DNA from: Cohnella cholangitidis
GTDB lineage: Bacteria > Bacillota > Bacilli > Paenibacillales > Paenibacillaceae
Assembly (NCBI RefSeq): GCF_014107495.1
Contig: NZ_CP041969.1
Span: 4,947,501-5,011,500 of the forward strand
Length of the DNA: 64,000 nt
Direction: 5' to 3'
Part shown: one piece after another, positions 1-8,424 of the stretch
Layout of the letters: every line of letters starts with the position of its first letter
How positions within the stretch are numbered: the first letter of the stretch is position 1
Translations under genes and position numbers: made by a program
Notes under the pieces: generated by a model
What the model was told of the DNA's origin: nothing
The model's input: only the letters and a program-made list of their open reading frames with translations
Database searches by the model: none

Positions 1-446
1 TCCGGGTAGAGATCGAACACATAACCAACTATTTGCTCATACAGAAGATGCGCTACGAAGAAGAGTTGGATTATGTCATCGATATCGACGAGTCCATCCT
101 CTCCTATAAAACTCTTAAAATCTTGCTGCAGCCGTTCGTTGAAAATGCAATCTATCACGGCATTCGCAACATGTACGGAATAGAAGACGGACGGATTACG
201 ATCCGCGGCAGAGAAGCGAATGAACAGATCGTATTCGAAGTCGAGGATAACGGGCTTGGGATGACGCCGGAACAGTTGGGGAAAATCCGCGTCAACGGTG
301 AACAAGATACTCGCAACCAAGGGATCGGCATTCGTAACGTCAATGAACGGATCAAGCTTTATTTCGGCCATGATTACGGCATTCAAATTCGCAGCGAGAT
401 CGAGGTAGGCACCTGCGTGACGATCACGATACCAAAATTGGAGTAG
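1..446 (+). CDS. YesM-type sensor histidine kinase, C-terminal part (5' end outside window)
   Basis: The reading frame is open from the window edge, so the true start and the sensor and membrane regions lie upstream. What is visible is the end of the dimerisation region (EIEHITNYLLIQKMRYEEE) and the full ATP-binding domain. The N box is PFVENAIYHGI, the G1 box DNGLGM and the G2 box GIGIRNV. This layout is typical of YesM/LytS-type kinases that pair with AraC-type response regulators and control sugar transporters. It sits 13 bases before a periplasmic binding protein, with which it may form a sensing unit (inference). The family call is firm; the substrate sensed is unknown. Confidence 0.93.
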   Translation, partial: RVEIEHITNYLLIQKMRYEEELDYVIDIDESILSYKTLKILLQPFVENAIYHGIRNMYGIEDGRITIRGREANEQIVFEVEDNGLGMTPEQLGKIRVNGEQDTRNQGIGIRNVNERIKLYFGHDYGIQIRSEIEVGTCVTITIPKLE

Positions 447-459
447 AGGGAGCAGGCTC

Positions 460-1446
460 ATGCGCATGAGGAGGTTTAGAATCTGGTTGATCCTGTCCGT
501 CTGTGTGGCAGCGATATATTCCATGTTTTATTACAAAATCTTTTCCGGCGTGTCGGATCGGGAGAAAAGCGTGACGGTTATTCTTAAGTCGCTTAACGTC
601 CGCTTGGATTTCTGGCAAGCCGTGAATAAGGGCGCGGAAGCGGCGGCGAAGGAAATGGGAGTGGAGCTTAACGTAGTAGGTCCGCTTCAGGAGAATGACG
701 CCAACGATCAGATTCGTATTCTGGAAGCTGCCGTCGAGGGCAAGCCCGATGCGATTGTGTTAGCTCCCATCATGAACGATCGGATGCCCGAGATCCTTTC
801 CAGAGCAAGAAACGCCGGAATCGAGCTCGTTATCATCGATACGCCGCTGGAGTTGGTGCCGGTTCCCGTCCTGGTCTCTAACGACCATATAGAGGCGGGC
901 ACTCTCGCGGGACGAACGACTGCTACCGCAACGAAAGGTCATCCGACCGTAGCGATCATAAGCGATGACGAGGACTCGAAAATTTCGTCGGAGAGATTAT
1001 CGGGGATTAAGCAAGCTTTGGATGCTTACCCGAACAGCGTTCTCGGAGTGTACTATGCGGACAATTCCGAAGACAAAGCCTACGAGATTGCCAAGCAGTT
1101 ACTGGCCGAAGACAAGCCGTTTAATGCTTTTATCACGTTGAACGAATCGGCGACGGTTGGCGTAGCCAGATTATTGCATGAGCAGAGAAGGGCAGGGGCC
1201 ATGTCCCTGATCGGATTTGACAGCTCGGTCGACGAGATTCAGTTGCTTGAAGCCGGCACGTTGAAGGCGGCAATCGTTCAGAAGCCTTTTAATATGGGGT
1301 ATTTAGGAGTAAAAACGGCGCTTAAACTCATAGATGGCGACAACGTCGACCCCATTACTTATATCGAATCGAACGTGATTACCAGAGAAAATATGTATAC
1401 CCCGGAAAACCAAAAGCTCTTGTTCCCGTTCATCAACAATAAGTAA
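460..1446 (+). CDS. Membrane-anchored periplasmic sugar-binding protein (RbsB/LacI-like fold)
   Basis: The 328-residue protein has an uncleaved-looking N-terminal membrane segment at about residues 7-25, without a lipobox cysteine. A type I periplasmic-binding domain follows (start VTVILKSLNVRLDFWQAVNKG; core DAIVLAPIMNDRMPEIL and VIIDTPLELVPVPVLVSND). This fold binds ribose/galactose-type sugars. It lies directly behind the kinase gene and in front of a family-1 solute-binding lipoprotein, with no permease or ATPase beside it. That context suggests a ligand sensor presenting sugar to the kinase rather than a transport component (inference). The start at ATG 460 is weakly supported, with purine-rich bases but no strong GGAGG. 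Confidence 0.82.
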   Translation: MRMRRFRIWLILSVCVAAIYSMFYYKIFSGVSDREKSVTVILKSLNVRLDFWQAVNKGAEAAAKEMGVELNVVGPLQENDANDQIRILEAAVEGKPDAIVLAPIMNDRMPEILSRARNAGIELVIIDTPLELVPVPVLVSNDHIEAGTLAGRTTATATKGHPTVAIISDDEDSKISSERLSGIKQALDAYPNSVLGVYYADNSEDKAYEIAKQLLAEDKPFNAFITLNESATVGVARLLHEQRRAGAMSLIGFDSSVDEIQLLEAGTLKAAIVQKPFNMGYLGVKTALKLIDGDNVDPITYIESNVITRENMYTPENQKLLFPFINNK

Positions 1447-1475
1447 TTACCATTTGGAAGGAAGCGAATAGACCC

Positions 1476-2753
1476 ATGCAATCTAAGTTCCGCCACTCGA
1501 TCATACGATTCGGAGCCGTAACCGGTCTTCTCATTCCGTTAACGCTATCCGCTTGCATGAAATCAAGCACGGAGCCAACGGTCGCCCCGAAAGAAGAAAG
1601 GGCGTTAATTCGGTTTGTCGCATCCGAATACAGCACGGAGACGAAACCGCTCCTGGAGAAACTAGTGAAGGAATTCGAGTTGAAGAACCCTCTGATCGAC
1701 GTCGAGCTTCAAGTGGCGAATTGGGACATCCTTGACGGAATCTATACGACGATGATCAGCAAGAACCAACCGCCCGATTTGCTCAACACGAACGTATACG
1801 CCCATTTTGCGCAAGACGGCCATCTTAACAATTTCCGGGAAATCGTTTCTCCCGAATTAGCGAACAAGCTGTATCCTAATTTACTAGAAATGGATCGGAT
1901 AAACGAGACGCAATACGCCCTTCCTTACGTGGCTACGGTTCGGCAATTGTACTATAACAAGGAGCTGTTCCGGAAGGCAGGGATTACGGCTCCGCCTCAA
2001 ACTTGGTCCGAGTTAAAGGAAGCGGCGCGTAAAATCAAAGCTACCGGAGAAGCGGACGGGTTTGGCGTAGATTTGACGGACAACGAAACGCATGCTTATT
2101 TATCATACGTTTTCTACGGATCAGGCGGAACGTGGACGAAGGACGGCAAATGGACCATTAACTCGCCTGCGAACGTGGAGGGCTTGACCTTCCTTAAGGA
2201 ATTGTTCGATCAAGGATTAACGGATCCGGAACCGACTATTACGACAAGGGACGAGAAGCAGCGGATTCTGGGCAACGGCGAGCTGGGAATGATGATATCC
2301 GGCAACTATTTCTCGACGGTCGTACCGAAGGAGTTTCCGAAGCTGAATTGGGGTGTAGGACCGATTCCGGTTAAGGACGGGACGCCTCCGATCACCTTCG
2401 GGGTACATGACGTGCTTGTCTCTTTCAAAACGGACCATACGAACAAAGAAGCGTTATCCAAATTTCTGGACTTCCTGTACGATGATTCGAATTACGAGGA
2501 AATGGTGAAACGGGAAGGTTTCCTTCCCGTGACAACGACGGTTGGCGCCCGCTTATCTACGGATGACGAAAATATGAAGAGCAGCCTCGAAGCGCTTAGC
2601 AAAGCAAAGTTTTACCCCGTTCAAGAACCGTCTTGGCAGGCCGTCTTGGATTACGCTCGCAAAATGGGCGACGCAGTCCTCTACGAGCACACCACCCCGC
2701 AAGCCGCGTTAGATAAACTTCAGCATTTCGCCGAATCGAAGAGCGGCCGCTAA
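1476..2753 (+). CDS. Extracellular solute-binding lipoprotein (family 1, sugar ABC type)
   Basis: This 425-residue protein has a lipoprotein signal peptide with lipobox LSAC (Cys27), followed by a charged linker and a family-1 carbohydrate-binding fold. Typical stretches are YALPYVATVRQLYYNKELF, PQTWSELKEAARKI and GELGMMISGNYFS. Such proteins deliver oligosaccharides to MalF/MalG-type permeases. No permease follows; a hairpin terminator closes the unit. The three genes from the window edge to here look like one kinase, sensor and binding-protein transcript. The substrate cannot be told from sequence alone. Confidence 0.88.
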   Translation: MQSKFRHSIIRFGAVTGLLIPLTLSACMKSSTEPTVAPKEERALIRFVASEYSTETKPLLEKLVKEFELKNPLIDVELQVANWDILDGIYTTMISKNQPPDLLNTNVYAHFAQDGHLNNFREIVSPELANKLYPNLLEMDRINETQYALPYVATVRQLYYNKELFRKAGITAPPQTWSELKEAARKIKATGEADGFGVDLTDNETHAYLSYVFYGSGGTWTKDGKWTINSPANVEGLTFLKELFDQGLTDPEPTITTRDEKQRILGNGELGMMISGNYFSTVVPKEFPKLNWGVGPIPVKDGTPPITFGVHDVLVSFKTDHTNKEALSKFLDFLYDDSNYEEMVKREGFLPVTTTVGARLSTDDENMKSSLEALSKAKFYPVQEPSWQAVLDYARKMGDAVLYEHTTPQAALDKLQHFAESKSGR

Positions 2754-2768
2754 CCATAGTTACCTTAA

Positions 2769-2800
2769 GGGGTTAAGGCGAATGCCTTAACCCCGTTCCT
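2769..2800 (+). terminator. Rho-independent-like terminator after the solute-binding gene
   Basis: A perfect 11-base-pair stem (GGGGTTAAGGC, loop GAAT, GCCTTAACCCC; arms 2769-2779 and 2784-2794) begins 15 bases after the stop codon. The T-run is poor. It separates the upstream unit from the convergent IS1595-like gene and could serve both strands. Confidence 0.7.
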
Positions 2801-2822
2801 ATTCGCCACTTCCCCCACGAGC

Positions 2823-3464
2823 TCAGTCGTACGGACCTTTGTAATTCATAGTTCTATATTCATTGATCGTATATACGGTAGTAGCGCCGCTCGCGATCAG
2901 CCTCTCTATCGATTGGATTGGGTTCCGATGGATGCTTCGGAAGCGGTATTCGCTGAAATAGCTATGTCTGCTTCGCTCGGCGATACGTCGGTAATGCTTG
3001 CGGATGAAATTTTCCGCCTTCTTTAGCATTCTAAGCTTCGCTCTCTTCACGATAGGCGGGAACCCAGGCTTGTTCGGCAGCCAGAAGGCGTACAGCCCGT
3101 CGAACTCCGCTCTATACATTGCGTGTCGCACTTTGTGAAGCAAGAGCAATGCCGTTCTGTAGTTAAGCTTCAGCGTCTTGGCGATTTTCCGCGCTGAACA
3201 CCGAACTCCCGAGCCTACCCAGTAGAATGTAAACAGCCAATATCGAAGCGGCAACTTCGTCCTGTGCATGACGGTTCCCGATGTGGTTGAGGTTTGGGTT
3301 CTGCAATAGGCGCATTCGAACAAATTCCGCGTGTAAATCACGCTGTATTTACTCTCTCCGCACTTCGTGCAGATGAACCCTCGCGGCCAACGTACGTGGA
3401 AGAGATATTCTCGGCAAGCTTTCTCGTCGGGAAATCGTTCTATGAATTTCCGAATGGACAACAT
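2823..3464 (-). CDS. IS1595-like zinc-ribbon protein without a DDE catalytic core
   Basis: The 213-residue protein starts with the N-terminal zinc ribbon of IS1595/ISXO2-type transposases (CTKC near residue 35, CAYC about 18 residues later). A helical stretch follows that matches the family's helix-turn-helix region (RKIAKTLKLNYRTALLLLHKV). The long central RNase-H-like domain with the DDE/N residues is missing. The C-terminal part (YFSEYRFRSIHRNPIQSIE) resembles the very end of the family. It therefore looks like an internally deleted transposase kept in frame. ATG 3464 was preferred over GTG 3473 because GGGAGGG lies 8 bases before it. I see no clear terminal inverted repeats. Function is unknown; transposition by itself seems impossible. 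Confidence 0.7.
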   Translation of the reverse strand: MLSIRKFIERFPDEKACREYLFHVRWPRGFICTKCGESKYSVIYTRNLFECAYCRTQTSTTSGTVMHRTKLPLRYWLFTFYWVGSGVRCSARKIAKTLKLNYRTALLLLHKVRHAMYRAEFDGLYAFWLPNKPGFPPIVKRAKLRMLKKAENFIRKHYRRIAERSRHSYFSEYRFRSIHRNPIQSIERLIASGATTVYTINEYRTMNYKGPYD

Positions 3465-3590
3465 CAAGTTCACCCTCCCATTTCACGAACATTTGTTTCT
3501 ATTTTCATTTTACAGAACATGTGTTCTATTATCAATGGAATTTCCATAAAATGAGAGAATTATAACCTGCACTTCTTCATTTTTAGTTCC

Positions 3591-3642
3591 CTGAGTCATC
3601 TGCACACATCTATTAATTTGGCGATGTATGCAGATGGCTCAG
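3591..3642. repeat. Long imperfect hairpin (20-base arms)
   Basis: Left arm 3591-3610 (CTGAGTCATCTGCACACATC) and right arm 3623-3642 (GATGTATGCAGATGGCTCAG) pair at 18 of 20 positions plus one G-T wobble, around a 12-base loop. It lies in the gap upstream of both the IS1595-like gene (minus strand) and the ABC operon (plus strand). There is no T-run, so it is not an obvious terminator. It could be a REP-type element, a transposon end remnant or a regulatory hairpin. Confidence 0.7.
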
Positions 3643-3800
3643 GAAGCTTCGAGGGGGAGATAGTCGATTGTGGGGAAGAAGTAGGGGCGAGGGGGGAGGA
3701 AAGAGGAAGGTAGAGGAGGTAGAGAGGAAGCCGACCAGTGAGGAAAGTAGGGGCGGGGAGAAGGAGTGGAGCAGAAACAGTAACGAGAGCGTGAGCATGA
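3643..3800 (+). other. Purine-rich, G-tract-rich intergenic tract
   Basis: About 150 bases are almost entirely A and G on the plus strand, with G runs at 3653-3657, 3672-3675, 3683-3686 and 3691-3696. The element GTAGGGGCG is repeated at 3681-3689 and 3748-3756. Open reading frames here on the minus strand are low-complexity (Ser/Pro/Leu-rich) and not credible genes. The whole 3465-3963 gap holds only this tract, the hairpin beside it and presumably the promoters of the two flanking units. Confidence 0.6.
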
Positions 3801-3963
3801 TGAGTATGTAAATACGATAAAGAAGAAAACAAAGAATTCGTGGAAGATATTCGATAGAGACTTCCGCCCTCCCATTCTATGATGGATTCAAGCGCTAGAG
3901 CTTGCTTGCGGGCTCCAAGATAAAGTGCGTATAAAAACATTATTCGTGGGAGGGTTTGCTTTA

Positions 3964-5337
3964 ATGAGCATGAAGAAAAAGTTTGCAGCGCTCGGCATCG
4001 CGACGATTTTGGCGGCCGTGTCGCTAACGGGATGCGGATCGAACAAGGAAGAGGCGTCCAATTCGCCTGCCGCATCCAAGCCGGCAGCTACCGAATCGGC
4101 AAGCGCGCCTGCATCCGAGTCGACGGACAACGCGGTTAAGTTGACCGGGGATTTCGAAATTCAATATTTCGTTGGCGGATACGGAGACAAGTGGTGGAAA
4201 CAGGTCATTGCCGATTTCAAAGCCGCGAATCCGGATTTGAATATTAAAGAAAGCGCCGGACCGAAAATCAACGAGCAAATGAAACCGCGCTGGATCGGCG
4301 GAACTCCGCCGGATTTCGTATACATCGACGGACCTGAATTGTTTAACCGCCAAATGGTCGAAGACGGCCAATTGTTGGATCTGACGGACTGGATCAGCAC
4401 GGCTACGAATGCCGACGGCGAGAAAATTATCGACTTGATGGCTCAAGCTCCGCAACAATACGACGGCGGCAAAATCTACGATATTCCGCTTGTTCTGAAT
4501 GCATGGGGTATTTTCTGGGACAAGAAATTGTTCGCGGACAAAGGCTGGGAAGAGCCGAAAGACTGGGCATCCTTCCTTGCGACGAGCGAGAAAGTCAAAG
4601 CGGACGGAATTACGCCGTTCATTCACACGGGCAAATATCCGTACTACATTCTCCGCTCGCTCTTGTATCCGGCTATCGTCTCGGCTAACAACAACGACAT
4701 CAATATTATCAAAGACTTGAGCGAATCCAAGGCTGACGCTTTCGGCAACCCGGCGGTACTCGCGGGCTTGAACCAAATCGTCGAGCTTCGCGACAAAGGA
4801 TTCATCGACAAAGCATCCGTACAAATCAACCACACGGATTCGCAAATGCTGTTCCTGCAACACAAAGACGCCTTCATCCCGAACGGACTGTGGCTGCCTA
4901 ACGAAATGTCCAAAGACGTGCCGGAAGGCTTCGACTTCGGCTTCATTCCTTCCGTTACGCAAGCTGCCGGCGGAAAAGTCATCGCTAACACAAGTACGGC
5001 TACAGTAGGGATCGCGGCCAAAGCGAAAAACCCGGAAGCTGCGAAAGCGTTCCTGGCGTTCATGTTCTCTAAAGCCCAAGCTTCCCAATTCGCCGAATTG
5101 AGCGGCGCTCCATCGAACATCAAAGGCGATATCAGCAGCTCCAAAGCGCCTAACTTCGTTAAGGACGCAGCTAAATTCCTTACGGATTCCAACACGGTCG
5201 TCATTCCGTTCTTCGCATTCAACCAAGACGTCGAGAACGCTATGTACGATGCGACCGTAGCTCTCACGATCAGCAAAATTACGCCTGAAGAGTGGATCGA
5301 GCGCGTCTCCGAAGTCGCTAAAAAAGTCAGCAAATAA
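3964..5337 (+). CDS. Sugar ABC transporter solute-binding lipoprotein
   Basis: This 457-residue protein carries a lipoprotein signal with lipobox LTGC (Cys24), a low-complexity Ser/Ala/Pro linker (residues about 25-55) and a family-1 binding domain. Recognisable parts are DFEIQYFVGGYGDKWWKQV, PPDFVYIDGPELFN and YDIPLVLNAWGIFWDKKLF. ATG 3964 is chosen because GGGAGGG (3948-3954) lies 9 bases upstream; the in-frame ATG 3925 has no ribosome site. It is the first gene of a binding protein, permease, permease and MFS unit. No ATPase is encoded here, so a shared MsmX-type ATPase is expected (established for such Firmicute transporters). Confidence 0.92.
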   Translation: MSMKKKFAALGIATILAAVSLTGCGSNKEEASNSPAASKPAATESASAPASESTDNAVKLTGDFEIQYFVGGYGDKWWKQVIADFKAANPDLNIKESAGPKINEQMKPRWIGGTPPDFVYIDGPELFNRQMVEDGQLLDLTDWISTATNADGEKIIDLMAQAPQQYDGGKIYDIPLVLNAWGIFWDKKLFADKGWEEPKDWASFLATSEKVKADGITPFIHTGKYPYYILRSLLYPAIVSANNNDINIIKDLSESKADAFGNPAVLAGLNQIVELRDKGFIDKASVQINHTDSQMLFLQHKDAFIPNGLWLPNEMSKDVPEGFDFGFIPSVTQAAGGKVIANTSTATVGIAAKAKNPEAAKAFLAFMFSKAQASQFAELSGAPSNIKGDISSSKAPNFVKDAAKFLTDSNTVVIPFFAFNQDVENAMYDATVALTISKITPEEWIERVSEVAKKVSK

Positions 5338-5429
5338 TAGAGGCTTCAATAAGCTAAAAGCGGAGGGTGACCTGGGCGGAAGCCGCGGTCATCCTTCGCG
5401 AATTTCCTTGGAGGGACGGTAGGGCAACT

Positions 5430-6332
5430 ATGAACTCAGGAACGGCCAAGTGGCAACGAAACATTTTTATCGCGTCATTCATCCTTCCTACTCTTGTATT
5501 TTTCGGCGTATTTACGATCTATCCGGTCGTACAAGGGTTGTATTATTCCTTTTTCGAATGGTCGGGGATGTCGGAACACAAAACGTTTATCGGCTTCGAT
5601 AATTTCAAGGAAATGTTTCATGATCCGATCATCTGGAGAGCGATCGGCAACGATTATTTTCTCGTGGCGGGCAAAGTAGTCGGCATTATGGTTCTAGCTA
5701 CCTTCTTCGCGGTTGCGCTCACCCGTTTCGGCTTCAGGATGGCCGGCTTTTTCCGGTCGATCTTCTTCATTCCGAACGTAATTTCCGTCGTCGTCATCGG
5801 CGTATTGTGGAATTTCATATATAATCCGCAAATCGGATTTCTGAACGCGTTTCTCTCGCTGTTTACGAAAGAGCAAGTCACGATCGCTTGGCTCGGTTTT
5901 ACATCGCACACGATATGGATGCTGTTGCCTCCGGCGATTTGGGCGGGTATCGGATTTTACATGATTCTATTGATCGCGGCAATTCAAAGCATTCCCGCAT
6001 CCTACTACGAGGCAGCCGGCCTCGAAGGCGCCGGCCAATGGAAGCAATTCTGGAACATCACGGTTCCTCTTGTCTGGGAGCAGATCAAAGTATCGGTTCT
6101 TAACATCATGATGACGACTTTGAACGGATCGTTCGTCATCGTCTGGATCATGACCCAAGGCGGACCGGATAATAGCACGCAGGTTATGGGCTCCTACTTG
6201 TATCAAATGGCATTCAGGCAATACCATTTCGGCTACGGTGCTTCGATAGGGTTTGTCATCTTGGTCCTGTCGCTAATTACGACGATCGTTCTTCAACGGT
6301 TAATGCGTCATGAAACCGTCGAGATGAGCTAG
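5430..6332 (+). CDS. Sugar ABC transporter permease (MalF/UgpA type)
   Basis: A 300-residue membrane protein with about six hydrophobic segments and the ATPase-docking EAA loop YYEAAGLEGAGQWKQF followed by ITVPL. The N-terminal part (NIFIASFILPTLVFFGVFTI, then YPVVQGLYYSFFEW) is typical of the first-position permease in family-1 importers. ATG 5430 is preferred. The in-frame GTG 5367 sits directly against its purine stretch, whereas GGAGGG and AGGG lie 6-20 bases before 5430. It follows the binding-protein gene and is 13 bases from the second permease gene, so the three are probably co-transcribed. Confidence 0.92.
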   Translation: MNSGTAKWQRNIFIASFILPTLVFFGVFTIYPVVQGLYYSFFEWSGMSEHKTFIGFDNFKEMFHDPIIWRAIGNDYFLVAGKVVGIMVLATFFAVALTRFGFRMAGFFRSIFFIPNVISVVVIGVLWNFIYNPQIGFLNAFLSLFTKEQVTIAWLGFTSHTIWMLLPPAIWAGIGFYMILLIAAIQSIPASYYEAAGLEGAGQWKQFWNITVPLVWEQIKVSVLNIMMTTLNGSFVIVWIMTQGGPDNSTQVMGSYLYQMAFRQYHFGYGASIGFVILVLSLITTIVLQRLMRHETVEMS

Positions 6333-6345
6333 GAGGGATATCGAG

Positions 6346-7191
6346 ATGAAAATAGGAATTAGAAATCCGGTCGTTAAGTTATTCTTTTATGCTATTCTGA
6401 TCGTGTGGGGAATTTCGGTATTGTATCCGCTCCTTTGGACATTGCTGGACGCCTTGAAGGACAACGAGCAATTTTTCTTCAACGCCCCTTGGTCTTTGCC
6501 CGAATTCCCGCTACTATGGGAGAACTTCTCTTACGTGTGGGAGAAATACAATTTCAACACTTACTTCTTTAACTCGATAGTCGTTACCGCGGGTTCTACC
6601 TTATTGGGATTGCTGTTGTCGGCTACGACGGCGTACGTGCTCGCTAGATACAAGTTCAGAGGAAGCAATTCTTTATATCTTCTATATATATCATCTATGA
6701 TGATCCCGTTCGTGCTCGCGTTGATTCCGCTATTTTTCTTGATGAACTCCATGCATCTTATCAATACGAAGCTGGGCTTGATCGTCGTATACGCATCGAG
6801 CGTGCTTGCGTTCGGGATATTCGTTCTCGTGGGATTCTTCAAATCTCTGCCCAAGGAGTTGGAGGAAGCGGCAATCGTAGACGGCGCTTCCTATTATGGA
6901 ACGTTCTTTAAGGTTATGCTTCCGTTATCGCAGCCGGGGTTGATCACGATCGCCATCATCAATGTGCTTAACATTTGGAATGAGTACATCGTCGGAACGA
7001 TTTTGGTCAACGATCCCGCCCAATATACGCTTCCGGTCGAAATCGGCATTATGCAAGCCGAAATGCAATATCGCACGGAATGGGGACCTCTATTCGCGGC
7101 ACTGTTCTTTACGATTGTACCGGTATTGGTCTTGTACATTTTCTTTCAGCGTCAGATCGCGAGCGGGATTACCGCGGGCGCGGTCAAATAA
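6346..7191 (+). CDS. Sugar ABC transporter permease (MalG/UgpE type)
   Basis: The 281-residue protein is the second permease of this transporter, with six predicted membrane segments and the EAA loop LEEAAIVDGASYYGTFFKV followed by MLPL. It begins with the usual IVWGISVLYPLLWTLLDALK segment and ends with ITAGAVK, a common MalG-type tail. GGAGG lies 8 bases before the ATG. It would form the membrane channel with the preceding permease and take substrate from the lipoprotein at 3964. Its substrate is unknown; no hydrolase gene is next to it. Confidence 0.93.
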   Translation: MKIGIRNPVVKLFFYAILIVWGISVLYPLLWTLLDALKDNEQFFFNAPWSLPEFPLLWENFSYVWEKYNFNTYFFNSIVVTAGSTLLGLLLSATTAYVLARYKFRGSNSLYLLYISSMMIPFVLALIPLFFLMNSMHLINTKLGLIVVYASSVLAFGIFVLVGFFKSLPKELEEAAIVDGASYYGTFFKVMLPLSQPGLITIAIINVLNIWNEYIVGTILVNDPAQYTLPVEIGIMQAEMQYRTEWGPLFAALFFTIVPVLVLYIFFQRQIASGITAGAVK

Positions 7192-7220
7192 GGGCGGTCA
7201 TCATGCGGGGGTAGCGGCAT

Positions 7221-8411
7221 TTGTCTAAGGAAATGCGCAAATTGCTGGTCATGAATGCGATCAGTTCGATTATCGCGATCTACATCGGGATTTTCGTTAA
7301 TCTGTATATTTGGGAGCACAGCCATTCCATTGCCGAAGTATCCCTCTATAATATGTCGATGTTTATTAGCTGGGGGATTTCGTTCGCCATTACGGCCAAG
7401 TTGCTCGCCCGGTTCTCCATACGTTTGCCACTGGCGGTTTCCGCGCTTTGCGGAGCCGCTGCTTTCATGTATCTGGTGTCCGCGGAGCTGGATAACCGGA
7501 TCTTGTGGATCCTGATTCTAGGCATACCCGTCGGAGCCATGTTCGGGTTCTCGCAAGCTTCGCAGAACTTAAGCATCGCACTGAGAGGCAAGGGAAGCGA
7601 GTACGCGCCGTACTTCGCTACGATGATGGTCATCTCGCAAGTACTGTCGATGGCCGTTCCGTTCGTGTCCGCCAAGGTCATCGATTGGCAAGGGTACGCG
7701 GGATCGTTCGGCCTTATGCTCATCTTCGTCGCGGTGATGCTCGCCTTCTCGGCGTTCATGCCCAAGATTTCGTTGGCTGACAGGATGAGCAACTCTCCCG
7801 AGCCGGCGGTCAAGTTTCGCTTCCGCACGGCATTCGGCCGTCCCGGCTCCAAGTGGATTTTGTTGTCCTTGTTGACGGCGGGAATATTCATGCAGTTTCA
7901 GAATTTGTTTACGTTGTTGTTTACGTTCAGCGTAACGCAAGACAAACTGCTGATCGCCTTGCTGAACATGGTGTATACTTGCTGTTCTTTGCTGGGATTA
8001 TGGATGTACCGGAAAATCAAGCTGGACGAAATGCGCTGGTTATGGATCGGAATGTCGCTGCTGGCCGTCGGCTTTATCATCGTGCTGTTCCGGCACCCGG
8101 CCGCGTTAATCCTGTCTAATTTACTTACTTCCATCGGCATGTTCTATTTTACGACTGTGTGGAACGCACAGCAGTTCAGGTTTATTCACCATGCAAGCCC
8201 CGTCAGCCTGACGTCGTTCCTCGTATGGAGGGAAGGGCTGCTTGTCGCGACTAGATGCGTATTGCTTGGATTGACTTTGCCTTTGAAGGATATGGGGGGG
8301 ACGGGGTTCGCGCTAATTATCGGAGTCACGGTGATTTGTTTGCTATCCATCCCCGTATTCCAGCAAAAGGCGATCCAAGCAGCGGCTTTAAATGAAGAAA
8401 AAGGGGGCTAG
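7221..8411 (+). CDS. Major facilitator superfamily transporter
   Basis: A 396-residue polytopic protein with about 11-12 hydrophobic helices arranged as two halves around a loop near residues 185-205 (KISLADRMSNSPEPAVKF). The layout fits MFS efflux or uptake proteins. Translation appears to start at TTG 7221, preceded by a GGGGG-containing stretch. It follows the ABC permeases after 29 bases and probably belongs to the same transcript, so it may export or take up a related sugar or its product (inference). Its stop codon lies inside the loop of the terminator hairpin. Confidence 0.8.
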   Translation: MSKEMRKLLVMNAISSIIAIYIGIFVNLYIWEHSHSIAEVSLYNMSMFISWGISFAITAKLLARFSIRLPLAVSALCGAAAFMYLVSAELDNRILWILILGIPVGAMFGFSQASQNLSIALRGKGSEYAPYFATMMVISQVLSMAVPFVSAKVIDWQGYAGSFGLMLIFVAVMLAFSAFMPKISLADRMSNSPEPAVKFRFRTAFGRPGSKWILLSLLTAGIFMQFQNLFTLLFTFSVTQDKLLIALLNMVYTCCSLLGLWMYRKIKLDEMRWLWIGMSLLAVGFIIVLFRHPAALILSNLLTSIGMFYFTTVWNAQQFRFIHHASPVSLTSFLVWREGLLVATRCVLLGLTLPLKDMGGTGFALIIGVTVICLLSIPVFQQKAIQAAALNEEKGG

Positions 8412-8424
8412 GCCCCCTTTTCGT
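8397..8424. terminator. Bidirectional terminator with the MFS stop codon in its loop
   Basis: AAAAAGGGGGC and GCCCCCTTTT pair around the TAG stop codon of the MFS gene. The A-rich and T-rich flanks on the two sides let it work for both the MFS gene and the convergent membrane-protein gene, whose own stop codon is at 8424. Confidence 0.85.

Noticed and set aside
3596..4130. Minus-strand open frames in the purine-rich gap
   Set aside because: Low-complexity Ser/Pro/Leu translations that overlap the start of the real binding-protein gene; no start signal.
4024..5349. Long minus-strand open frame (441 codons) opposite the solute-binding gene
   Set aside because: It mirrors the codon bias of the plus-strand gene, has no ribosome site, and its composition (Arg/Phe/Val-rich) is not that of a real protein. 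Similar shadows occur opposite the binding-protein gene at 45334-46134 and opposite nrdE.
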